Source of the DNA: a virus | Virus record (IMG/VR): IMGVR_UViG_3300044819_000024 | Span: 1-25,392 of that record | Direction: 5' to 3' (one strand) | Length of the DNA stretch: 25,392 nucleotides | Shown here: positions 20,280 to 25,392 of the stretch, piece by piece | Position numbering within the stretch: position 1 is the stretch's first letter | Layout: every line of letters starts with the position of its first letter | Position numbers and translations under genes: made by a program | Notes under the pieces: model-generated | Databases searched by the model: none | What the model was told of the DNA's origin: nothing | The model's input: the letters and a program-made list of their open reading frames with translations, nothing else

Positions 20280-22430
20280 ATGGCTAAAGCCCACAAATCC
20301 CCCCACCGTGGCGGTGAACAGCTCCCCATGTTCACCCCCACAACGGACTGGTCCCCCCCGGCAGAGCTGCCCGACCTCCGCGCCTACCCCGTGCTGGGGA
20401 TCGACCTAGAGACAAGGGACGACGGGTTAGCCGTTAACCGGGGGCCGGCTTGGCCTATGCGGGGGGGTCACGTTTGCGGCGTGTCGGTGGCATGGTCGCG
20501 GCACGACGGGTTCTACCTGCCTTCCCGCCACCCAGATAGCTTTGGTTTCTCAAAGGAACAACTCGGTGCGTGGCTCCGCGACCACGCGAAAGCCGGCTGC
20601 AGATTTCTTTTTCACAACGCCCACTATGATGTGGGTTGGATTAGGGCAGAGTACGGGCTGGCCCCCGGTGGCTATACCGTAGAGGACACCCAGTGCCAAG
20701 CTGTCATCCTTGATGAAAACCGTTTGGACTATAAACTTGATTCTTTGTGCCGCGACCGGGGGCTGCCCGGCAAAGACGATAGCGGGCTTAAGGAGGCCCT
20801 TTCCGTTTACGGCTACCCTGCCCGCGGGGACACCTGGAAGGCTAACCTGTGGCGCCTACCGGCGCGCTACGTGGCGCCCTACGCGGCAGCGGACGCCACG
20901 TCTACGTTCGGGCTGTGGGAGGAGCAGAACGTTGAAATAGAAAAGTTAGACACCGAAGCTCGCACTTCGGCGTCCAACTGGCTACACCGTTCTGACATGG
21001 AACGTCGCGGCCTGGCCGACGCCTACCGGCTGGAGATGGACTTGGTTCCACTCGTGCACGAAATGCGCTGGCGGGGGGTAAAAGTTAATGTGGACCGCGC
21101 GGCTCGCGAGGCGGAGGAGCTGCGGAAGCACCGTGATACGGTGCTATCTGATCTAGGCCACCGACTAGGGTGCCACGTAGGCATGGAAGACATCGGGCGT
21201 ACCCGGTGGAAGGAAGAGATGTTCGACGGACAAGGTATCAAATACCCCCGTACGGCGGCGACGCGGAACTACCCGAACGGTCAGGCCTCGTTCACGGCCG
21301 GGGCTACGGGCTGGATGCATAAACACGACCACTGGTTGCCCCAGATGGTGGTTAAAGCCGAAAAGCTACACAAAGCTTCCAAGGACTTCCTGGAGGGCCA
21401 CATACTGGCCTATGCCCACCGGGGGCGCATTCACGCATGCATCAACCAGTACAAGAGCGAAGACGGGCTGGGGACAAAGACTCACCGCTTTAGCTACTCG
21501 GACCCCGCGCTGCAGCAAGAGCCTAAGCGCGACGAAGACCTCATGGAGCGCATCCGGGGGTGTTTCGAACCCGAGGAGGGCGAGCGGTGGTGTGCTTGCG
21601 ATTACCCGCAGCAAGAGTACCGCATGATCGTCAACTTCGCGGAAGTGCTGGGGCTGCCCAAGGCTAAAGAGGCGGGCGACCGCTATCGCAACGACCCAGA
21701 CACCGACTTTCACGATATGGTTTGCGAGATGACGAACCCCCGCGTGGATTTCTCGGGGATGGACAAGAAGTCACCCGAGTTCAAGAAGCTGCGCAAGCCG
21801 GCCAAGGACGCCAACTTCGGCAAGGCGTTCGGGGCCGGGGTGCCCAAGTTCGCGGAGATGATCAATCTCTCGTTGCAAGAGGCACAGGCGATTTACGACA
21901 ACTACGACAAAGAGCTGCCCTTCGTCAAGGCGCTGGCAGAGGCCGCGGAGAGCGCGGCCGCGCGCCGCGGCTATGTGCGGCTCATCGACGGCGCGCGGCT
22001 GCACTATGAGAGTTGGGAACCGCGCTACCGGGATTGGGTGAAGGAGCAGGAGTACCTGGCGGCTCACCCGAAGGGGCGGGGGGTGGCGCCTTGTACGCGG
22101 GATGAGGGTTTGGCTAGGGTGAACGACAAAGAGCACCCCTGGCGGGGTGCCCTTCGTCGTGCGTTTACGCGCAAGGCTGGAAACGGACTTATACAAGGCT
22201 CCGCGGCACGGCAAACCAAAATGGCCATGGTGATGGCCTGGCGAGAGGGTATAGTACCATTGCTGCAGGTGCACGATGAGCTAGACGCGAGCGTGGAGAC
22301 AGAGGCAGCCGGGTTGCGGTTAGCGGAGATCATGAGCACTTGCGTCAAGTTGACGGTGCCGATCAACGTGAAGGCGGAGTTTGGGAGAAATTGGGGCGAT
22401 GCGAAGCATAGGTGGAGTGAGGTGAAATGA
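20280..22430 (+). CDS. family A DNA polymerase with 3'-5' exonuclease domain
   Basis: A 716-residue phage replicative polymerase, with the start at ATG 20280 just after the previous stop. The exonuclease motifs are GIDLETRDD (Exo I), LFHNAHYDVGWI (Exo II) and YAAADATSTFGLW (Exo III), so proofreading looks intact. The polymerase motifs are CDYPQQEYRMIVNFAE (motif A), RKPAKDANFGKAFGAGVPKF (motif B) and VHDELDASVE (motif C). There is no 5'-3' nuclease domain, as in T7-type enzymes. The Tyr/Phe selector position in motif B is Phe (NFG), which in other family A enzymes disfavours dideoxynucleotides. It would copy modified dUTP derivatives if the modification cassette works as predicted. Confidence 0.95.
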   Translation: MAKAHKSPHRGGEQLPMFTPTTDWSPPAELPDLRAYPVLGIDLETRDDGLAVNRGPAWPMRGGHVCGVSVAWSRHDGFYLPSRHPDSFGFSKEQLGAWLRDHAKAGCRFLFHNAHYDVGWIRAEYGLAPGGYTVEDTQCQAVILDENRLDYKLDSLCRDRGLPGKDDSGLKEALSVYGYPARGDTWKANLWRLPARYVAPYAAADATSTFGLWEEQNVEIEKLDTEARTSASNWLHRSDMERRGLADAYRLEMDLVPLVHEMRWRGVKVNVDRAAREAEELRKHRDTVLSDLGHRLGCHVGMEDIGRTRWKEEMFDGQGIKYPRTAATRNYPNGQASFTAGATGWMHKHDHWLPQMVVKAEKLHKASKDFLEGHILAYAHRGRIHACINQYKSEDGLGTKTHRFSYSDPALQQEPKRDEDLMERIRGCFEPEEGERWCACDYPQQEYRMIVNFAEVLGLPKAKEAGDRYRNDPDTDFHDMVCEMTNPRVDFSGMDKKSPEFKKLRKPAKDANFGKAFGAGVPKFAEMINLSLQEAQAIYDNYDKELPFVKALAEAAESAAARRGYVRLIDGARLHYESWEPRYRDWVKEQEYLAAHPKGRGVAPCTRDEGLARVNDKEHPWRGALRRAFTRKAGNGLIQGSAARQTKMAMVMAWREGIVPLLQVHDELDASVETEAAGLRLAEIMSTCVKLTVPINVKAEFGRNWGDAKHRWSEVK

Positions 22431-22609
22431 GAGTGGAAGACATCAACGAAGCTTTCAGAAATTGGGGGCATGGTAACAATTGGCCCGATAATGTTGCAAC
22501 GGCATTCCACGCCGGCTACCTTGTAGGTTACGCAACAGCGTCCGCGCCAGGCTCTCCGATCTACTACGGCACGGTGCCGGTGAACCAGGAGATCACGGTA
22601 AATGGTTGA
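22427..22609 (+). CDS. hypothetical protein, 60 aa
   Basis: Starts on ATGA overlapping the polymerase stop and overlaps the next gene by 8 nt. The 60 residues begin MRVEDINEAFRNWGHGNNWP and include VATAFHAGYLVGYATAS. It looks like a small helical protein. No family recognised; support is the coupling and codon usage like its neighbours. Confidence 0.65.
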   Translation: MRVEDINEAFRNWGHGNNWPDNVATAFHAGYLVGYATASAPGSPIYYGTVPVNQEITVNG

Positions 22610-23141
22610 CGTAATGCTCGACCTGGAAACATTCGGCACCACCCCCGGCTGCGCCATCCGCAGCATCGGGGCTGTCAGCTTCGAGCTGAACGAGGACAGC
22701 ACCCACATCGAACAATGCTTCTCCGCCAACATCGACACCCACAGCTCATTGTACGCGCGGCTGCATATCGAGCAGGGTACCCACGCCTGGTGGAAGCAGC
22801 AAGCCCCCGAGGCTCTGGCGGCGCTGGAGGTGGACAAACGTCCAATTAACGAAGTTGTAGACAACTTCGCTAAATGGATGAGTAAGATCAACCCCCGGTC
22901 GATCTGGTGCCAAGGCGCCAACTTCGACGTGGTGCTCTGGGAAGCGGCAGCACGGGCCGTTAACCGGGGGGTACCTTGGAAATACTACGCGGTGCGCGAC
23001 ACGCGGACGCTCTACGACCTCGCTGATTTTGATCCACGCAGTCTAGTGCGTAATGGTACGTACCACTGCGCGCTAGACGACGCGCGGCACCAGGTGGCGT
23101 GCTGCCGGGCGGCTTGGGCGAAGCTGCGGGCGGTAAAATAG
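22602..23141 (+). CDS. DEDD-family 3'-5' exonuclease (RNase T / DnaQ-like)
   Basis: A 179-residue nuclease. Exo I is VMLDLETFGTTPGCAIRSIG (Asp and Glu of DxE). Exo II lies in IWCQGANFDVVLWEAAAR (N-x-x-x-D). Exo III is YHCALDDARHQVACC, with a His-x4-Asp typical of DEDDh enzymes. WWKQQAPEALAAL after Exo I is characteristic of the phage ExoVIII/RNase-T-like group. It probably trims DNA ends during replication or recombination. ATG 22602 overlaps the previous stop; ATG 22614 is possible but would remove part of the first strand. Confidence 0.88.
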   Translation: MVDVMLDLETFGTTPGCAIRSIGAVSFELNEDSTHIEQCFSANIDTHSSLYARLHIEQGTHAWWKQQAPEALAALEVDKRPINEVVDNFAKWMSKINPRSIWCQGANFDVVLWEAAARAVNRGVPWKYYAVRDTRTLYDLADFDPRSLVRNGTYHCALDDARHQVACCRAAWAKLRAVK

Positions 23142-23159
23142 GGGCGGGGTGAAAAAAAG

Positions 23160-23211
23160 TTGACGGAAGGTCAAAATAGTTCTTGACCTTTCGAACCTAT
23201 TAGGCTAAGGT
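23160..23211 (+). promoter_or_regulatory. promoter with overlapping palindromic operator
   Basis: TTGACC (23183-23188) and TAAGGT (23206-23211) are 17 nt apart. The -35 is embedded in AAGGTCAA (23167-23174) / TTGACCTT (23183-23190), an 8-bp inverted repeat. A second TTGACG is at 23160. This is the strongest promoter signal in the window and precedes the accessory run; the palindrome suggests repression or activation at the -35. Confidence 0.6.
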
Positions 23212-23235
23212 CTGACTATCGGAAACGGAAACGAC

Positions 23236-23250
23236 GGTCTCAGGAGGACC
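23236..23250 (+). promoter_or_regulatory. Shine-Dalgarno hairpin before ATG 23256
   Basis: GGTC (23236-23239) pairs with GACC (23247-23250); the loop is TCAGGAG. It is part of a 24-nt leader identical to that at 11264-11287. Confidence 0.75.
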
Positions 23251-23255
23251 TAGCG

Positions 23256-23459
23256 ATGGGTACACAAGACGATGCGCCAGACCACATCATCTGGATCAAA
23301 AAAGTCTCGTTGGATGATGGGTTTGTGTATGATGTGGTGTTTGGAAACACCACATTACATGCTGTAACCGAGATGGAAGCCTACGACATGGCTGATGCCA
23401 TCAAAGACGCCATAAACGATCACAGCACGTCTACCGCCGACGTGCTTATGGACGAATAA
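23256..23459 (+). CDS. hypothetical protein, 67 aa
   Basis: ATG 23256 follows the hairpin-presented ribosome site and the promoter at 23183-23211, so it begins an operon. The 67-residue acidic protein (MGTQDDAPDHIIWIKKVSLD, FVYDVVFGNTTLHAVTEMEA) has no recognised family. Small acidic first genes of phage operons are sometimes host-takeover or inhibitor proteins, but nothing here shows that. Confidence 0.72.
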   Translation: MGTQDDAPDHIIWIKKVSLDDGFVYDVVFGNTTLHAVTEMEAYDMADAIKDAINDHSTSTADVLMDE

Positions 23460-23499
23460 ACGCTTAAGGTAACGCTGTTCTGTGCAGTGCACTACTACC

Positions 23500-23514
23500 G
23501 CCCTCAGGAGGGGC
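23500..23514 (+). promoter_or_regulatory. Shine-Dalgarno hairpin before ATG 23521
   Basis: GCCC (23500-23503) pairs with GGGC (23511-23514); the loop is TCAGGAG. The start codon is 6 nt after the stem. Confidence 0.7.
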
Positions 23515-23520
23515 AACCAA

Positions 23521-23712
23521 ATGTGTGACACCATGCAAATCATCCGCCGCTGCGGCCTAACCGGCCGCGTGCTAAGCCTGCAGACCATTCAGCTTAACCC
23601 CCCGGTCCCGCTCTGGCGCACGCTGCTCGTGGAGAGCGCGATTGCGCTGGTCTTCGGGGCTGTCGTAGCCGTGATCTACCTTGTGGCGGTGTTGTTGAGG
23701 GTGGTGTTATGA
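23521..23712 (+). CDS. small membrane protein, 63 aa
   Basis: ATG 23521 is set by the hairpin ribosome site. The 63-residue product has a soluble start (MCDTMQIIRRCGLTGRVLSL) and one long hydrophobic helix (ESAIALVFGAVVAVIYLVAV), so it is probably a single-pass membrane protein. The stop overlaps the next start (ATGA). No family recognised. Confidence 0.7.
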   Translation: MCDTMQIIRRCGLTGRVLSLQTIQLNPPVPLWRTLLVESAIALVFGAVVAVIYLVAVLLRVVL

Positions 23713-24005
23713 GAAAGAATATCAGCGCCGACCGCGGCAGCATTGCTGCCGGGGGTGACATCACAGGCAGTCCAGCGGCCACGTACAGCTGTGCCAACGC
23801 CGACCTTAACGCCGACCTTAACGCCGACCTTAACGCCGACCTTAACGCCCTAGTCACCGACTGGCGCCGCGCCCCGATGAATGAGCTAGTCATCCGCTGC
23901 CGTGCTCTTGCGATGGCCGACCAACGGGAAAGGCTGCCCACCCCCGTCTACGACGCTTGGGTGCAGATGAGCGCGTTGGTGACGGTGGCCGGGGGTGGAC
24001 AATGA
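23709..24005 (+). CDS. hypothetical protein with NADL repeats, 98 aa
   Basis: Coupled to the previous gene by ATGA. The 98-residue protein begins MRKNISADRGSIAAGGDITG, a Gly-rich turn motif seen at the start of some bacterial conflict and effector proteins. It then has four NADL units, then a helical end (NELVIRCRALAMADQRERLP). The resemblance of the Gly-rich start is suggestive only. The stop overlaps the next start. Confidence 0.7.
   Translation: MRKNISADRGSIAAGGDITGSPAATYSCANADLNADLNADLNADLNALVTDWRRAPMNELVIRCRALAMADQRERLPTPVYDAWVQMSALVTVAGGGQ
23796..23849 (+). repeat. 12-bp tandem repeat, 4.5 copies
   Basis: AACGCCGACCTT is repeated four times exactly (23796-23843), followed by a half unit. 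In frame it encodes Asn-Ala-Asp-Leu repeats. Confidence 0.95.
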
Positions 24006-24082
24006 GTGTGGAGGTACTAATCCTCATCGCGCTCGTGGTGAGGATCGCCCTTGTGGTGTACCTGGCCGGGGGAGAGGAATGA
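24002..24082 (+). CDS. small membrane protein, 26 aa
   Basis: ATG 24002 overlaps the previous stop, and the stop overlaps ATG 24079. The 26 residues (MSVEVLILIALVVRIALVVY, then LAGGEE) form one hydrophobic helix with a central Arg. The coupling on both sides supports expression. Function unknown. Confidence 0.5.
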   Translation: MSVEVLILIALVVRIALVVYLAGGEE

Positions 24083-24306
24083 TCTCCTTCACCGCCTTGC
24101 CCGCGTACCGCGACGGGGCCGCGAGCCCCGCCCGCGCGCGAAACCCGCACCGACCTAGCGAGATAGCGGCTAGGGCTTGGGACGACGGGCGAGCCTCTAG
24201 AAAATTGGAGGATAAACCTAGCCGCGAGGCGCTAGAAAAGGTCTGCGTCGAGCGGGGGTGGATTGTTGCGTCGTCACCGGGGGCGTGGCAAGCACTTGAA
24301 CGATGA
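24079..24306 (+). CDS. hypothetical protein, 75 aa
   Basis: ATG 24079 is coupled to the 26-aa gene. The product is basic and Ala/Arg-rich: MISFTALPAYRDGAASPARA, then SREALEKVCVERGWIVASSP. No family recognised. Its end lies at the ribosome site (GAGGAGG) of the next gene. Confidence 0.6.
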   Translation: MISFTALPAYRDGAASPARARNPHRPSEIAARAWDDGRASRKLEDKPSREALEKVCVERGWIVASSPGAWQALER

Positions 24307-24316
24307 GGAGGCTAGC

Positions 24317-24535
24317 GTGAGGGACGTGTGGACAGAGCTGGCCCGGAGGTTATACCTGAGTCGGGAATACACCAAAAGGACAGTTATGCTGTTGACCTAC
24401 GGGGGAACGGTGGACCCCTGGTTAGACTACCTAGTGAGGGAAGAGTTGTGGAGAGTGCTTGAGGCAGCTGGAGTTGGCCACCCTGTCCACCCCTCCATTA
24501 GAACTGCCGTTAGACTTTACCTTGACACTAGCTGA
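24317..24535 (+). CDS. stand-alone fragment of a T7-like RNA polymerase (motif B region), 72 aa
   Basis: GTG 24317 follows GAGGAGG by 5 nt, a strong ribosome site, so the 72-residue product is probably made. It contains SREYTKRTVMLLTYGG, matching motif B of single-subunit phage RNA polymerases (T7: SVTKRSVMTLAYG) with the Lys, Arg, Tyr and Gly kept. The following LDYLVREELWRVLEAA and HPSIRTAVRLYL fit the helices after motif B. The palm catalytic Asp motifs A and C are absent, so it cannot polymerise alone. It is either a decayed remnant or a recruited mini-protein. I am moderately sure of the homology. Confidence 0.6.
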   Translation: MRDVWTELARRLYLSREYTKRTVMLLTYGGTVDPWLDYLVREELWRVLEAAGVGHPVHPSIRTAVRLYLDTS

Positions 24536-25004
24536 ACAACGCTACACCAAACGCCTCCCAATCCCAAGCCTGTGGCCCCCCGGCACTCACGTGAACCGGG
24601 GGGTAATTCTTTAACCCCCCGGACCGCAGCGCTGCCGCTCCTGCCCCATCGTGCAGCCACAACTCATCCACAGCCGGCGACCGCGGCCCCCCGTTAGAGC
24701 GGCGCCGCGTGGCTACCATGCACTGGCCCCCGGCCCTTATCTCGGTCAGCGCGAACCCCACTTGGAACTCGGTGAGCGTGCTCAGTGCCCACCCCGAGGT
24801 GGCCTTGCACTCGCACCAGATGGCGCGACCCCGCCACCGGCCGTAAAGGTCGGCGATGCCTGTGCCGGTTAGGGCGGACTCGATGGGGACCCAATGGGGA
24901 ACCGAACCACTGATGGTGGTTAGGTTCTCCATGATTAAGGGGCGTAGGCCGTCGTCCGGCCTATTTGCGGGCTTATTCCTAGCGTTAAACGCCGCTTTAG
25001 CCAT
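24528..25004 (-). CDS. PD-(D/E)xK / VRR-type endonuclease
   Basis: A 158-residue leftward protein starting at ATG 25004. A nuclease core is visible: ESALTGTGIADLYGRWRG (Asp in the GxxD position), AIWCECKATSG (the ExK pair) and EFQVGFALTEIRAGGQCMVA (a helix with the Gln). This is the layout of VRR-NUC and Holliday-junction-resolvase-like PD-(D/E)xK nucleases of phages, which often accompany SNF2-type helicases like the one at 1-934. It converges with and overlaps the RNA-polymerase-fragment gene by 8 nt. The C-terminus after residue about 110 is specific to this protein. Confidence 0.8.
   Translation of the reverse strand: MAKAAFNARNKPANRPDDGLRPLIMENLTTISGSVPHWVPIESALTGTGIADLYGRWRGRAIWCECKATSGWALSTLTEFQVGFALTEIRAGGQCMVATRRRSNGGPRSPAVDELWLHDGAGAAALRSGGLKNYPPVHVSAGGPQAWDWEAFGVALFS
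24596..24622. terminator. inverted repeat at the convergent junction
   Basis: CCGGGGGGT (24596-24604) and ACCCCCCGG (24614-24622) form a perfect 9-bp stem with a 9-nt loop. It lies about 60 nt past the rightward stop at 24535, but inside the leftward nuclease gene. There is no T-run. It may act as a bidirectional transcription barrier; each arm is also a copy or near-copy of the ACCGGGGG motif. Confidence 0.4.
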
Positions 25005-25008
25005 AAGC

Positions 25009-25173
25009 CTATTCCGCTGCCGCGGCTTTCCGCGCTAGGTAACGGAACCGCGCCTCGCTCATGCGGCCCTTAGTTATCGCGGTCTTTTTCTTTCCCCGCA
25101 AACTAGCGGCTATCTTTAGTTTGGTGGAGGGTTTGTGAGTGCGGGGGATGGGTTTCGTGGTGGGTTTGGTCAT
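25009..25173 (-). CDS. small basic protein, 54 aa
   Basis: ATG 25173 follows AGGAAA with about 5 nt spacing and lies 7 nt beyond the stop of the gene upstream. The stop is 4 nt before the nuclease start. The 54 residues are rich in Lys, Arg and Pro (MTKPTTKPIPRTHKPSTKLK, SLRGKKKTAITKGRMSEARF), suggesting nucleic-acid or partner binding. No family recognised. Tight spacing indicates one leftward operon. Confidence 0.6.
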   Translation of the reverse strand: MTKPTTKPIPRTHKPSTKLKIAASLRGKKKTAITKGRMSEARFRYLARKAAAAE

Positions 25174-25180
25174 GGGTTTC

Positions 25181-25392
25181 CTATTTCGAATCTGGCATTA
25201 TTAGGTCTGCACGCCGTAAAGCCTCTTGCTGGCTAAACCCTTCTTTTCTGAGCTTTAGAAGCAGCGTCGTGTAGTTGTGCCGTTTGGCAATGGCTAGAAC
25301 CTCGTCAACGGTGACCGGGGGTCTTTCCGTTCGTGCCCGGTCCATGCAAGATGGGTAGAGTTGATGTTTGTAGTTAACTTTGTTCTGGCAGT
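25181..25392 (-). CDS. hypothetical protein, N-terminus beyond window
   Basis: A leftward frame is open from the window edge to TAG 25181-25183. The visible part reads CQNKVNYKHQLYPSCMDRAR and continues with VTVDEVLAIAKRHNYTTLLL and EGFSQQEALRRADLIM. The last block is helical and could be a helix-turn-helix. ATG 25345 is an internal start candidate giving 54 residues, but no ribosome site is evident, so I treat the gene as partial. No family recognised. Confidence 0.55.
   Translation of the reverse strand, partial: CQNKVNYKHQLYPSCMDRARTERPPVTVDEVLAIAKRHNYTTLLLKLRKEGFSQQEALRRADLIMPDSK

Noticed and set aside
21771-22274. Leftward open frame opposite DNA polymerase
   Set aside because: Lies entirely opposite polymerase motifs B and C; a codon-bias shadow.
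1-25392. tRNA genes
   Set aside because: I looked for T-loop GTTC-x-A-x-TC signatures with paired acceptor arms and found none convincing; a covariance search could still find an atypical one.

Overview
The window looks like the DNA-metabolism half of a GC-rich, lytic-type tailed phage genome, or an equivalent viral contig. Genes are densely packed, mostly on the + strand, with many 1 to 30 nt start/stop overlaps. No capsid, tail, lysis, integrase, tRNA or rRNA gene was seen. A GcrA-family regulator (5655-6185) points to an alphaproteobacterial host, because GcrA is an alphaproteobacterial cell-cycle factor; this is an inference. The inositol-phosphate synthase resembles the actinobacterial type, so the host call is not firm.

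Layout. Positions 1-1306 are a leftward unit: a truncated SNF2-type helicase preceded by two small genes. A 759-base gene-free divergent control region with ACCAAT repeats follows (1307-2065). Rightward, 2066-8208 holds a coiled-coil protein, a probable ssDNA-binding protein, an archaeo-eukaryotic-type primase, GcrA, small zinc and membrane proteins and a UvrD-like helicase. 8285-11076 holds a zinc-ribbon protein, two paralogues of the alpha-glutamyl/putrescinyl-thymine pyrophosphorylase (5-hmdU kinase helical domain) family and a double zinc-knuckle protein. 11285-12276 holds a small protein and a lysine-rich, histone-H1-like protein, closed by a clear terminator. 12374-17813 is the most striking block: myo-inositol-1-phosphate synthase, a putative amino-acid:DNA-transferase-like protein, a dual-specificity-type phosphatase, two paralogous P-loop kinases, two small proteins and a thymidylate synthase/dUMP hydroxymethylase homologue. 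17843-23141 holds a nucleoside deoxyribosyltransferase-MazG fusion, small conserved phage proteins, a family A DNA polymerase and a DEDD exonuclease. 23256-24535 is an accessory run of small proteins, including a stand-alone piece of a T7-like RNA polymerase. 24528-25392 is leftward again: a PD-(D/E)xK-type nuclease and two small genes.

How it may work together. The primase, helicases, polymerase, ssDNA-binding protein and exonuclease form a self-contained replisome. The thymidylate-synthase-like enzyme, kinases and pyrophosphorylase/transferase-like proteins match the known thymidine hypermodification pathway, in which 5-hydroxymethyl-dU is made, incorporated, activated by phosphorylation and substituted. 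The inositol-phosphate synthase embedded in that cassette raises the untested possibility that an inositol-derived group is the nucleophile.

Regulatory architecture. Nine genes that start a translation block have their Shine-Dalgarno sequence in the loop of a short hairpin. The loop (TCAGGAG or a close variant) is constant while the stem differs from gene to gene and stays complementary. A second genome-wide signal is the 8-mer ACCGGGGG, found about 39 times by eye on the two strands together, in several reading frames and in intergenic DNA.
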